In this document: positions 14,127 through 22,400 of the stretch, piece by piece | How the letters are laid out: each line of letters starts with the position of its first letter | How positions within the stretch are numbered: the stretch's first letter is position 1 | NCBI GenBank assembly: GCA_910578715.1 | Contig: CAJTRL010000061.1 | Coordinates: forward strand, 1-24,084 | Source: an uncultured Lachnospiraceae bacterium | GTDB taxonomy: Bacteria > Bacillota > Clostridia > Lachnospirales > Lachnospiraceae | Length of the DNA: 24,084 bases | Direction: 5' to 3' | Notes under the pieces: generated by a model | What the model saw: only the letters and a program-made list of their open reading frames with translations | Database searches by the model: none | What the model was told of the DNA's origin: nothing | Program-made: the position numbers and the translations under genes

Positions 14127-14903
14127 TCACTTTTTGACAAATTCAACCATATATTCTTGGAACCTCAGAGGAAGCATTTGCTGTTGAAGTTTTAAATTTT
14201 TGCGCTCTTTGATGGCAATTGTCTGGCAGAACATGGTAAAAAGCTCCTGATACTGCTCTTCCTTCTCAGACATCATAAGCTCCTCATCCGCCTTTCGTTC
14301 CATTCCCGATACCAGATACCACTCTTTTCCGGCCGGATGCACGCCGTACAGCTCCCGTTTTTCATCATAAATGATGAAATTTTCCAGAGGAAGTCTGTCT
14401 GCAAAATGCGGCATCAAAAAGGAAACGACATTGCATTTAGCCCCGATTTTGGAATATAAAATCCCCTGTTGCAGCTCCTGGAAACGAATAAACTCCAACA
14501 GGCGGTGAATTTCGTTTGCTGCACATCTGGACAATCGAAATACCATATCAACATAAGGATTCATGGAGTTTTCCATAACACGTCTGCCTCTTCCGTTCGT
14601 GATGCCGTCCACCACTGTCTGATAGACCGCCTGGCCTTTTTCGGATTCTTCCGTCGCAAGCGCCCTGCAGATACTCATGTAGGTATCTGTTCCCAGACGT
14701 TTCTGGATGGTTTCCGCTACTTTTTTAGTTTTGACCGAATCCGGTGTAATATACAGATAGGACGCAAATAAACGAAGATTTTCTTCTTCGCCGATTTGAA
14801 TATGAAGATGCTCATGCCCCTCCCTGAAAGCATAGGCATCATAAATCCCTGTAAAAACGCCCTCGATGGAATCTTCACAGATTAAATATTTTTCTTCCGC
14901 CAT
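14127..14903 (-). CDS. DUF4130-type probable DNA metabolism protein (TIGR03915 family)
   Basis: A 258-aa soluble protein, starting MAEEKYLICEDSIEGVFTGI, of the family annotated as probable DNA metabolism protein, which occurs beside the radical-SAM protein found directly upstream here. In other bacteria the family is fused to a uracil-DNA-glycosylase-like domain; that domain is absent here. It has no catalytic motif I can name. The C-terminal half contains the DUF4130 core (VDMVFRLSRCAANEIHRLLE; FIRFQEL; ILYSKIGAKCNVV; LMPHFADRLP), and the end is Glu/Lys/Gln-rich helical sequence. ATG 14903 is chosen for its AAGGAGG 5 nt upstream; the frame is open to 14993 but that ATG has no ribosome site. 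It is probably in the SOS-controlled operon with the radical-SAM gene. Function is unknown. Confidence 0.85.
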   Translation of the reverse strand: MAEEKYLICEDSIEGVFTGIYDAYAFREGHEHLHIQIGEEENLRLFASYLYITPDSVKTKKVAETIQKRLGTDTYMSICRALATEESEKGQAVYQTVVDGITNGRGRRVMENSMNPYVDMVFRLSRCAANEIHRLLEFIRFQELQQGILYSKIGAKCNVVSFLMPHFADRLPLENFIIYDEKRELYGVHPAGKEWYLVSGMERKADEELMMSEKEEQYQELFTMFCQTIAIKERKNLKLQQQMLPLRFQEYMVEFVKK

Positions 14904-14931
14904 GGCAGCCTCCTTATCACCATACAAATGA

Positions 14932-14979
14932 CCTGCTTTGCAAATGACTTCCTTCGCAAATGACTTGCTTCGCAAGTCA
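14932..14979. repeat. 16-nt tandem repeat with hairpin between the two DNA-metabolism genes
   Basis: Three units of about 16 nt share the pattern CTTnCTTCGCAAATGA; the third changes to GCAAGTCA. The last unit also makes a 7-bp hairpin, GACTTGC-TTC-GCAAGTC (14962-14978). It lies in the 94-bp gap just upstream of the DUF4130 ribosome site and could adjust coupling or expression of the second gene. Confidence 0.6.
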
Positions 14980-14997
14980 GAAATTCTCCACATCGTT

Positions 14998-16314
14998 CTA
15001 TGAAAACAAACTCATCTGCTCATACTGCATCCCGTCCTGTGAAAAAAGCTGCCTTTCCTTCCGGTTCGCAAGGTTCTGATAGGTCAGGTTCCTGACGATA
15101 TAGTTTTCTTCTATTTTGGTCGGATACATCATTTTTCCGTTACAGGTGATAAAATACAGGGCGCGCTTCAAAACGACGCCGATTTTCTTCAAATCTTCAA
15201 AGTTCAGTCTGCCGAACCTCCTGGCGGCAACAATACGCCTGGCGCTTTTTACGCCTATGCCGGGTACACGGAGCAGCAGACGATACTCCGCCCGGTTAAT
15301 CTCCACCGGAAACTGTTCCAGGTGCCGGACCGCCCAGTCCGCCTTCGGGTCTATCATCATATTGAAATTAGGCCGTTCCTCCGTCAGCAGTTCATCCACG
15401 GTAAAATCATAATACCGCAGCAGCCAGTCCGCCTGATACAGCCTGTGTTCCCGAAGGAGCGGCGGACCGCCGGGCAGCGCCGGAAGGTCTTTATCCTGAT
15501 TCACATTGACGAAAGCCGAATAATAGACCCTTTTTAAGGAAAATTTCTGATACAGGCTTTCCGCCACCGCCATGACCTGATAATCGCTTTCCGGTGTGGC
15601 GCCGACAATCATCTGTGTGGACTGTCCGGCTTCGCAGAAACGCGGCGCATGGTCGTATAAGACCAGTTCATTGCGGCTCTGGACAATGCCGTTCTGTATC
15701 AGTTTCATCGGTCTTAAAATCGTTTTCCGGTGCTTGTTCGGCGCCAGTTTCCGTAAGCTCTCCGCCGTAGGAAGCTCCAGATTGACGCTCATCCGGTCCG
15801 CCAGAAATCCCGCCCGCTGTATCAGCGCGGCATCCGCCCCCGGAATGGCCTTGACATGAATATATCCCTGGAAGTTATGGACTGTCCGCAGCTTATAAAT
15901 GGTCTGACAGATAAGCTCCATCGTATAGTCCGGGCTGTATAAGATGCCGGAACTTAAAAACAGACCTTCTATATAATTGCGGCGGTAAAATTCCATCGTC
16001 AGCTCGCAGACTTCATCCGGTGTAAAAGAAGCACGCGGCACGTCATTTGAGCATCGGTTCATGCAGTATTTGCAGTCGAAGATGCACTCGTTCGTAAACA
16101 AAATTTTCAGGAGCGAAATGCACCTTCCGTCCGCCGCAAAGCTATGGCATAGTCCGGATGCTACTGTATTGCCGATGCCCTTCCCGTCCCCGCTCCTGGA
16201 CGAGCCGCTGGAAGAGCACGAAACGTCATACTTGGCCGCGTCCGCCAGAATATTCAGTTTATCCATTATCGACATCGTCGGTGCAATCCGCATTTCCATT
16301 CTTAATCTTCCCAT
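14998..16314 (-). CDS. Radical-SAM putative DNA modification/repair protein (TIGR03916 family)
   Basis: A 438-aa radical S-adenosylmethionine protein. The 4Fe-4S motif CxxxCxxC is C77-C81-C84 in CIFDCKYCMNRC. An upstream LADAAKYDVSCSSSG segment is characteristic of this family. A helix-hairpin-helix DNA-binding motif lies near the C-terminus (LLLRVPGIGVKSARRIVAAR, 347-366), and the tail QMSLFS resembles a clamp-binding peptide (QxxLF). The family is named as putative DNA modification/repair and is coupled to the DUF4130 protein next door; its reaction is not known. The start at 16314 has AAGGG 4 nt upstream; the family core begins around MSIMDKL (residue 14), so a shorter start is possible. 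Two perfect SOS boxes flank the promoter, which supports a damage-response role. Confidence 0.88.
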   Translation of the reverse strand: MGRLRMEMRIAPTMSIMDKLNILADAAKYDVSCSSSGSSRSGDGKGIGNTVASGLCHSFAADGRCISLLKILFTNECIFDCKYCMNRCSNDVPRASFTPDEVCELTMEFYRRNYIEGLFLSSGILYSPDYTMELICQTIYKLRTVHNFQGYIHVKAIPGADAALIQRAGFLADRMSVNLELPTAESLRKLAPNKHRKTILRPMKLIQNGIVQSRNELVLYDHAPRFCEAGQSTQMIVGATPESDYQVMAVAESLYQKFSLKRVYYSAFVNVNQDKDLPALPGGPPLLREHRLYQADWLLRYYDFTVDELLTEERPNFNMMIDPKADWAVRHLEQFPVEINRAEYRLLLRVPGIGVKSARRIVAARRFGRLNFEDLKKIGVVLKRALYFITCNGKMMYPTKIEENYIVRNLTYQNLANRKERQLFSQDGMQYEQMSLFS

Positions 16315-16328
16315 CGGCCCTTAATTTA

Positions 16329-16340
16329 GAACGTGTGTTC
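16329..16340. promoter_or_regulatory. LexA/DinR SOS box 1
   Basis: GAACGTGTGTTC matches the Firmicute SOS consensus GAACnnnnGTTC perfectly. It lies immediately downstream of the predicted transcription start of the radical-SAM gene, 15 bp before its ATG. Confidence 0.8.
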
Positions 16341-16353
16341 TTATTGGAATTTT

Positions 16354-16382
16354 ATCTTATCATATCTTTTCCCGAAATGCAA
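16354..16382 (-). promoter_or_regulatory. Sigma-A promoter of the radical-SAM operon
   Basis: Minus-strand TTGCAT (16377-16382) and TAAGAT (16354-16359) are spaced by 17 bp. The two SOS boxes sit 13 bp downstream of the -10 and 9 bp upstream of the -35, so LexA would bracket the promoter. Confidence 0.6.
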
Positions 16383-16391
16383 CCATTTTGT

Positions 16392-16403
16392 GAACATTTG
16401 TTC
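16392..16403. promoter_or_regulatory. LexA/DinR SOS box 2
   Basis: GAACATTTGTTC is a second perfect match to GAACnnnnGTTC, 63 bp from box 1 (start to start) and just upstream of the -35 of the radical-SAM promoter. Confidence 0.8.
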
Positions 16404-16420
16404 TGTCATCTGTATCCGTC

Positions 16421-16466
16421 CAGCCTTCGTGAGGAAAGAGCATCATCTCTTTCCTCACAGAGGCTG
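16421..16466. repeat. Long hairpin in the radical-SAM / asnA divergent gap
   Basis: CAGCCT (16421-16426) with AGGCTG (16461-16466), and the 12-bp GTGAGGAAAGAG (16429-16440) with CTCTTTCCTCAC (16447-16458), form an 18-bp stem with a 2-nt internal loop and a 6-nt CATCAT loop. There is no T-run on either strand. It lies between divergent promoters, so it is not an obvious terminator. Confidence 0.65.
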
Positions 16467-16482
16467 AACTGCTAATTCTTTA

Positions 16483-16511
16483 TTGACGAACCCTTCCCCC
16501 TTGCATATAAT
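16483..16511 (+). promoter_or_regulatory. Sigma-A promoter of asnA
   Basis: TTGACG (16483-16488) and TATAAT (16506-16511) are spaced by 17 bp. The leader is about 95 nt, AT-rich, and too short to hold a T-box riboswitch. Confidence 0.75.
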
Positions 16512-16612
16512 ACAGAATAGATTATCTGCAATGTATGCCTGTATACCGCATATATATAGAAATCATAAAATGAATAGGAATCGGAATAAGATAAGCAAGA
16601 ATGGAGGATATT

Positions 16613-17623
16613 ATGAATAACTTAATCATCCCGGAAAACTACCGCTCCGCGCTGAATCTGCACGATACCCAGATTGGCATCAAGACGGTAAAAGACTTTT
16701 TTCAGAACTTACTGGCAGAGCGTCTGCACCTGTTGCGCGTCTCCGCGCCGCTCTTCGTTGACCCGGCTTCCGGTCTGAACGACAACTTAAACGGTGTGGA
16801 ACGTCCGGTCGTTTTCGGTATCAAAGAACAGAACGACTCCCCGGCGGAAATCGTGCATTCTCTGGCGAAATGGAAGCGGTTTGCCTTGCAGAAATACGGT
16901 TTTTCCTATGGAGAGGGTCTCTATACGGATATGAGCGCCATCCGCCGCGACGAGCAGACCGACAACATTCATTCCATCTATGTAGACCAGTGGGACTGGG
17001 AAAAAATCATTTCCAGAGAGGAGCGCACGCTGGATTTTCTGAAAGAGACGGTGCGCGCCGTATACAAGGTGCTGCGCAAGACGGAAAAATATATGGCGAT
17101 TCGTTACGATTACATAGAGGAAATTCTGCCTCATGATATTTTCTTTATCACGACCCAGGAGCTGGAGGACCTTTACCCGGACGTTTCCCCGAAACAGCGG
17201 GAGTATTATATTACGAAGGAAAAAGGAGCCGTCTGCATCATGCAGATAGGCGATTTACTCTCGTCCGGCGAAAAGCACGACGGCCGCGCGCCGGACTATG
17301 ACGACTGGGCGTTAAACGCGGATATTGTCGTATACTATCCTGTTCTGGATATCGCGCTGGAGCTTTCCTCCATGGGCATCCGCGTTGACAGGGATTCTTT
17401 GCTCAGCCAGCTGGAAAAGGCGGGTTGTCCGGAAAGAGCGGAACTTCCTTTCCAGAAAGCGGTGTTAAACGACGAAGTTCCGCTGACTGTCGGCGGCGGC
17501 ATCGGGCAGTCCCGTATCTGTATGTTCTTCCTTAGAAAAGCGCATATCGGCGAGGTACAGTCTTCCCTTTGGCCGGAAGAAGTCACAAAAGAAGCGCTGG
17601 CCCATGGAATACAGCTGTTATAA
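16613..17623 (+). CDS. asnA: Aspartate-ammonia ligase (asparagine synthetase A)
   Basis: Makes asparagine from aspartate, ammonia and ATP, releasing AMP and pyrophosphate (EC 6.3.1.1). It is a cytoplasmic homodimer with a class II aminoacyl-tRNA-synthetase-like fold. The 336-aa length matches E. coli AsnA (330). Recognisable parts are the N-terminal LHDTQIGIKTVKDFF, LFVDPASGLNDNLNG, the YVDQWDWEK stretch near residues 122-130, and the class II motif 3-like GGGIGQSRICMFFLRKAHIG near 293. The second ATG (16613) is used because GGAGG lies 5 nt before it; the ATG at 16601 is itself part of that ribosome site. A sigma-A promoter lies upstream and a strong terminator downstream, so it is a single-gene unit. 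It is convergent with gltD, which supplies the neighbouring nitrogen-assimilation step. Confidence 0.96.
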   Translation: MNNLIIPENYRSALNLHDTQIGIKTVKDFFQNLLAERLHLLRVSAPLFVDPASGLNDNLNGVERPVVFGIKEQNDSPAEIVHSLAKWKRFALQKYGFSYGEGLYTDMSAIRRDEQTDNIHSIYVDQWDWEKIISREERTLDFLKETVRAVYKVLRKTEKYMAIRYDYIEEILPHDIFFITTQELEDLYPDVSPKQREYYITKEKGAVCIMQIGDLLSSGEKHDGRAPDYDDWALNADIVVYYPVLDIALELSSMGIRVDRDSLLSQLEKAGCPERAELPFQKAVLNDEVPLTVGGGIGQSRICMFFLRKAHIGEVQSSLWPEEVTKEALAHGIQLL

Positions 17624-17700
17624 AAAAATTATGTTTAATAATTATTAAAAGAATAATATTATGCTAAATAATATAAGAAACTCCGCGAACCGGAAGTGTC

Positions 17701-17738
17701 AAAACCCCCGCGCTGTTAAAGCAGTCACGGGGGTTTTT
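17701..17738. terminator. Bidirectional intrinsic terminator between asnA and gltD
   Basis: AAAACCCCCG (17701-17710) pairs with CGGGGGTTTT (17728-17737), followed by a fifth T on the plus strand; the 4 A at the left end give U on the minus strand. It lies in the 188-bp gap between the convergent 3' ends of asnA and gltD and can serve both. Confidence 0.9.
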
Positions 17739-17811
17739 GCACGCTACGAAAATAATATTACCGGTACGCGTTCAGCATCAGGCTCAAATATCACAGACAA
17801 ACGCATGCCTA

Positions 17812-19305
17812 TTACTGAATATACAGATTCGAATATCCCATCAGACTTTCGTCCACTTCTCTTGCACACTCTCTGCCCTGTCGGATGGCTTTGACCACAA
17901 GGGACTGTCCGGTGTGCATATCGCCCGCTGTGAAAACATTGTCCACACTGGTCAAAAAAGCGCCCGGTGCCGTTTTGACGTTGGTGCGTCCGTCCAATTC
18001 TACCTTAAAAGCGTCCGTCACATATTTCTGACTTCCGAGGAATCCGGCCGCAATCAGGACGATATCGGCTTCCAGCGTTTTCTCGGAGCCGGCCTTTTCT
18101 TTCATTGTCATGCGGCCTGTGGCGCTGTCCTTTTCCCAGGAAAGCCCGACGATTTTCACGCCTTTCAGATTTCCTTCTTTATCCTTGAGGAACTCCTTGA
18201 CGGTGGATTCATAGATGCGCGGGTCATGACCGTATAGCGCAATCGCCTCTTCCTGGCCGTAATCGGTCTTGCAGATTTTGGGCCATTCCGGCCAGGGATT
18301 GTTCTGCGCCCGCGCATCCGGCGCTTTGGGCATCATTTCTATCTGTGTTACCGATTTTGCGCCATGCCGGATAGCCGTACCGACACAGTCATTTCCTGTA
18401 TCACCGCCGCCGATGATAACCACATGTTTATTTTTCGTGTCCACATATTTTTTATCTTTAAATGCAGAATCCAACAGGCTTTTCGTATTTTGACCCAGAA
18501 AGTCAACCGCGAAATAAATTCCTTTCGCATCCCGTCCGGGCGCGTCGATATCGCGGGGATTGGATGAACCGCAGGCGAGCACGACGCGGTCAAACTCTTT
18601 TAACAGTTTTTCGGCTTTCATATTTTTGCCGATATCCGCGTTCGTGACAAAAGTCACGCCTTCCTCTTCCATGATTTTGATTTTCCGCTCGATGATGTGT
18701 TTTTCCAGTTTCATATTCGGAATGCCGTACATCAGAAGACCGCCGACCCGGTCGGAACGCTCGAATACCGTTACCAGATGTCCTCTCCGGTTCAGCTGGT
18801 CGGCCACCGCGAGACCGGAAGGCCCGCTTCCCACGACCGCCACTTTTTTACCCGTCCTCGTTTCCGGCGGATTTGCCGCCGCATAGCCTTTTTCATAGGC
18901 ATTCTCAATTATCGCATATTCGTTTTCTTTGGTAGCGACAGGCTCCCCGGTCAGGTTACAGGTACATGCCGCCTCGCACAGCGCCGGGCACACTCTGGAT
19001 GTAAATTCCGGGAAATTATTCGTTTTTTTCAGGCGGTTATAGGCCTGTTCCCAGTTTCCCGTATAAACCAGGTCGTTCCATTCGGGAACCAGATTGTGCA
19101 GCGGACAGCCCGATGTCATTCCGCACAATGTCATGCCCGACTGGCAGAACGGAACGCCGCAGTCCATACACCGCGCCCCCTGTAACTGCTGCTCCTCCCT
19201 GGAAAGGTGTTCGTGAAACTCGTTAAAATTTTTAATCCGCTGTTTCGGGCTTACATCCGTTGAAACTTTACGCTCATATTCCAAAAATCCCGTAGGTTTT
19301 CCCAT
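17812..19305 (-). CDS. gltD: Glutamate synthase, small subunit
   Basis: The beta subunit of NADPH-dependent glutamate synthase (EC 1.4.1.13); it oxidises NAD(P)H and passes electrons to the large subunit. In the 497-aa product, an N-terminal double 4Fe-4S region carries C46, C49, C54 and C67 (CMDCGVPFC...GCP) and C106, C110, C114 and C116 (CPALCEAACTC). An FAD-binding Rossmann motif follows (GSGPSG, 159-164), and a second Rossmann motif for NAD(P)H (GGGDTG, 299-304). GFLEYERK at the start is typical of the family. ATG 19305 has GGAGGAG 6 nt upstream; an in-frame ATG at 19320 lies within that ribosome site region. It follows gltB by 127 bp that hold two hairpins, and is surely co-transcribed with it. 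Confidence 0.95.
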   Translation of the reverse strand: MGKPTGFLEYERKVSTDVSPKQRIKNFNEFHEHLSREEQQLQGARCMDCGVPFCQSGMTLCGMTSGCPLHNLVPEWNDLVYTGNWEQAYNRLKKTNNFPEFTSRVCPALCEAACTCNLTGEPVATKENEYAIIENAYEKGYAAANPPETRTGKKVAVVGSGPSGLAVADQLNRRGHLVTVFERSDRVGGLLMYGIPNMKLEKHIIERKIKIMEEEGVTFVTNADIGKNMKAEKLLKEFDRVVLACGSSNPRDIDAPGRDAKGIYFAVDFLGQNTKSLLDSAFKDKKYVDTKNKHVVIIGGGDTGNDCVGTAIRHGAKSVTQIEMMPKAPDARAQNNPWPEWPKICKTDYGQEEAIALYGHDPRIYESTVKEFLKDKEGNLKGVKIVGLSWEKDSATGRMTMKEKAGSEKTLEADIVLIAAGFLGSQKYVTDAFKVELDGRTNVKTAPGAFLTSVDNVFTAGDMHTGQSLVVKAIRQGRECAREVDESLMGYSNLYIQ

Positions 19306-19341
19306 GATATTCTCCTCCATTCTCTTGACAACCTCTCTTTC

Positions 19342-19369
19342 GCAGAATGGCTCTTCAAAGACATTCTGC
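19342..19369 (-). other. Hairpin upstream of gltD
   Basis: GCAGAATG (19342-19349) and CATTCTGC (19362-19369) form a perfect 8-bp stem with a 12-nt loop, 37 nt before the gltD start. No U-run follows. Confidence 0.5.
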
Positions 19370-19371
19370 AA

Positions 19372-19429
19372 GGAATGATTTTGAGTTTCCCAGGTGCCGT
19401 CCTATGGCGCCATAGAAACTCTTCATTCC
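19372..19429 (-). other. Long intercistronic hairpin after gltB
   Basis: Three nested stems: GGAATGA (19372-19378) with TCATTCC (19423-19429), GAGTTTC (19383-19389) with GAAACTC (19415-19421), and GGTGCC (19393-19398) with GGCGCC (19406-19411, one wobble). It starts 3 nt after the gltB stop. It contains the perfect 14-bp palindrome CTATGGCGCCATAG (19402-19415) as an alternative fold. Without a U-run it is more likely an mRNA processing or stability element than a terminator. Confidence 0.6.
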
Positions 19430-19432
19430 ATA

Positions 19433-22400
19433 TTATCGCTCATAAAAAGCCTCTATCTGGGCCTGTTCCGCGCTGAGGCCTTTTTCCTCCATCTGAACGA
19501 TTAACTTCAGCATGCGCTCATAGTCATGGGGAATGATTTTCTTGAACTTCGGCAGATATTCTCCGAAATGCTCCAGAATTTCTTTTCCTTTGACCGAATT
19601 GGTATAGGCAACATGTTCCTTAATCATTTCTTTCAGTTCCAGAACGTCATATTTGGAAGTCATTTCATAGGAAGATACCATCTCCTTATTGACCTTTGTG
19701 TACAAATCGTTGTTTTCATCCAGGACATAGGCGATGCCGCCGCTCATGCCCGCCGCAAAATTCTTGCCGATGGAGCCGAGCACAACCACCCGGCCTCCGG
19801 TCATATATTCACAGCCGTGGTCTCCCACGCCTTCCACAACCGCCAGCGCGCCGGAGTTGCGCACGCAGAACCGCTCGCCCGCCACACCGTTAATAAACGC
19901 CTTGCCGGAAGTCGCGCCGTAAAGAGCCACATTGCCGATGATGATGTTTTCATCCTGTTTGAAGCGGGAACCCTGGGGAGGATAAACAATCAGCTTGCCG
20001 CCGGAAAGCCCTTTCCCGAAATAATCGTTGGAATCTCCCACCAGTTCCAGGGTCAGCCCTTTCGGAATAAAAGCGCCGAAGCTCTGGCCGCCGGAGCCGT
20101 TGCACAGAATCCGGTAAGTGTCTTCCTCCAGCGCGTCCCCGAATCTTCTCGTAATCTCGGAGCCGAGAATCGTTCCGAAAGTACGGTCGGTATTGGAAAC
20201 ATCCACTTCCAGACTGCGTTTCGCGCCGCTCTCCATCGCTTTTGCCAGCTGTTTTAACAGCACTTTCTCATCCAGCGTCTTTTCCAGACCGAAATCATAA
20301 ACCTGTTTCGGGTCAAAAATCACCTTTTGTCCGCTCTTTTCATAGGGATTGGATAAAATCATGCTCAAATCGATTTTCTGCTGTTTTTCTGGCAGATTTT
20401 CTTTCACTTTCAGCAAATCCGTCCGGCCCACCAGTTCATCCACGGTCCGCACGCCCAGTAAGGACATATATTCCCGCAGTTCCTGAGCGATGAAGCGCAT
20501 GAAGTTTTCCACATATTCCGGTTTTCCCCGGAAATTCTTCCGCAGCTCCGGGTTCTGCGTCGCCACGCCCACCGGGCAGGTATCCAGATTGCAGACGCGC
20601 ATCATGACACAGCCCATCGTTACGAGGGGCGCCGTCGCAAAACCGAACTCTTCCGCACCGAGAATTGCCGCAACTGCCACGTCTCTTCCGCTCATCAGCT
20701 TGCCATCCGTCTCGATGCGCACTTTGTTGCGCAGGCCGTTCTGAATCAGCGTCTGATGCGTCTCCGCCAGTCCAAGCTCCCAGGGAAGACCCGCGTTATG
20801 AATGGAACTTCTGGGCGCCGCGCCCGTGCCGCCGTCATAGCCCGATACGAGAATCACCTGTGCGCCCGCTTTGGCAACGCCCGCCGCTACGGTACCCACG
20901 CCCGCTTCTGAAACGAGCTTGACGGAAATTCTCGCCCGCTTGTTGGCATTTTTCAGGTCATATATCAGCTGTGCCAAATCCTCAATCGAATAAATATCAT
21001 GATGAGGCGGCGGAGAAATCAGGCTTACGCCCGCCGTGGAATGCCTTGTTTTCGCAATCCAGGGATATACTTTTCCGCCGGGCAGATGCCCCCCTTCTCC
21101 CGGTTTCGCGCCCTGTGCCATTTTAATCTGAATTTCCTGGGCGCTGTTTAAGTATTCGCTGGTGACGCCGAAACGTCCGCTCGCCACCTGTTTAATCGCA
21201 GAACACCGGTTCAGGCCGTCCGCGCCGACAGTCAGCCTTTCTTTATCCTCCCCGCCTTCGCCGGAATTGGATTTACCGTGCAGACGGTTCATCGCAATTG
21301 CCATCGTCTCATGGGCTTCTTTGGAAATGGAGCCATAGGACATTGCACCTGTTTTAAACCTTGTGACAATCGTGTCAACACTCTCTATTTCCTCTAACGG
21401 CACGGGATTCTTCGCATAATTGAAATCCATCAGTCCTCTGAGTGTCTTAATGCTCTCCTCGTTATTGACCGCTTTGGTATACTGCTTGAACAATTCATAA
21501 TCGCCGCGTCTCGTAGACTCCTGGAGTAAATGAATCGTCTCGGGATTATAAAGATGTTCGTCCGCTCCGCTGCGCATTTGGTGATGTCCCGGGTTATCCA
21601 GCGCCAGGTCCGTTGATAGACCGAGTGGGTCAAAAGCCATCGAATGAAGCGCGTCCACTTCTTTTTCGATATCTTTCAGGGTAATGCCCCCGACGCGGCA
21701 TACCGTATTGGTAAAATATTTATTGATAACCTCTTTGTCAATGCCGATTGCCTCAAAAATTTTGGAACCCTGGTAGGACTGTATCGTGGAAATCCCCATC
21801 TTGGAAGCAATTTTGACAATCCCATGTAATATTGCGTCGTTATAGTCGTTGACCGCCGCATAATAATCTTTATCCAGCATATGATTATCAATCAGTTCCC
21901 GGATGCTCTCCTGGGCCAGGTAAGGATTGATTGCGGAAGCCCCGAAGCCCAGCAGCGTCGCGAAATGATGCACTTCCCGCGGCTCCGCCGATTCTAAGAC
22001 AATGGCAACGCTCGTTCTTTTCTTCGTATTGACAAGATGCTGCTGCAGCGCCGATACCGCCAGCAGAGAAGGAATCGCCACACGGTTCTCATCCACGCCC
22101 CTGTCGGACAATATCAGGATGCTGACGCCGCCCCGGAACGCCCTGTCAACTTCCACAAACAGCCGGTCAATCGCCTTTTCCAGACTGGTATTTTTATAGT
22201 AAGTAATCGGCACGACTTCCACCTTGAAGCCTTCCGATTTCATGCTCTTGATTTTGAGCAAATCCGTATTGGTCAGAATCGGATTCCGCACCTTTAGCAT
22301 ATTGCAGTTTTCCGGCTTTTCTTCCAGCAGGTTGCCGTCCTTGCCCAGATAAACGGTCGTGGAAGTAACGACCTCTTCCCGAATCGCGTCGATGGGCGGA

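Noticed and set aside
16512..16612. T-box riboswitch or other riboswitch in the asnA leader
   Set aside because: The leader is only about 95 nt, AT-rich, without a terminator or the T-box sequence.
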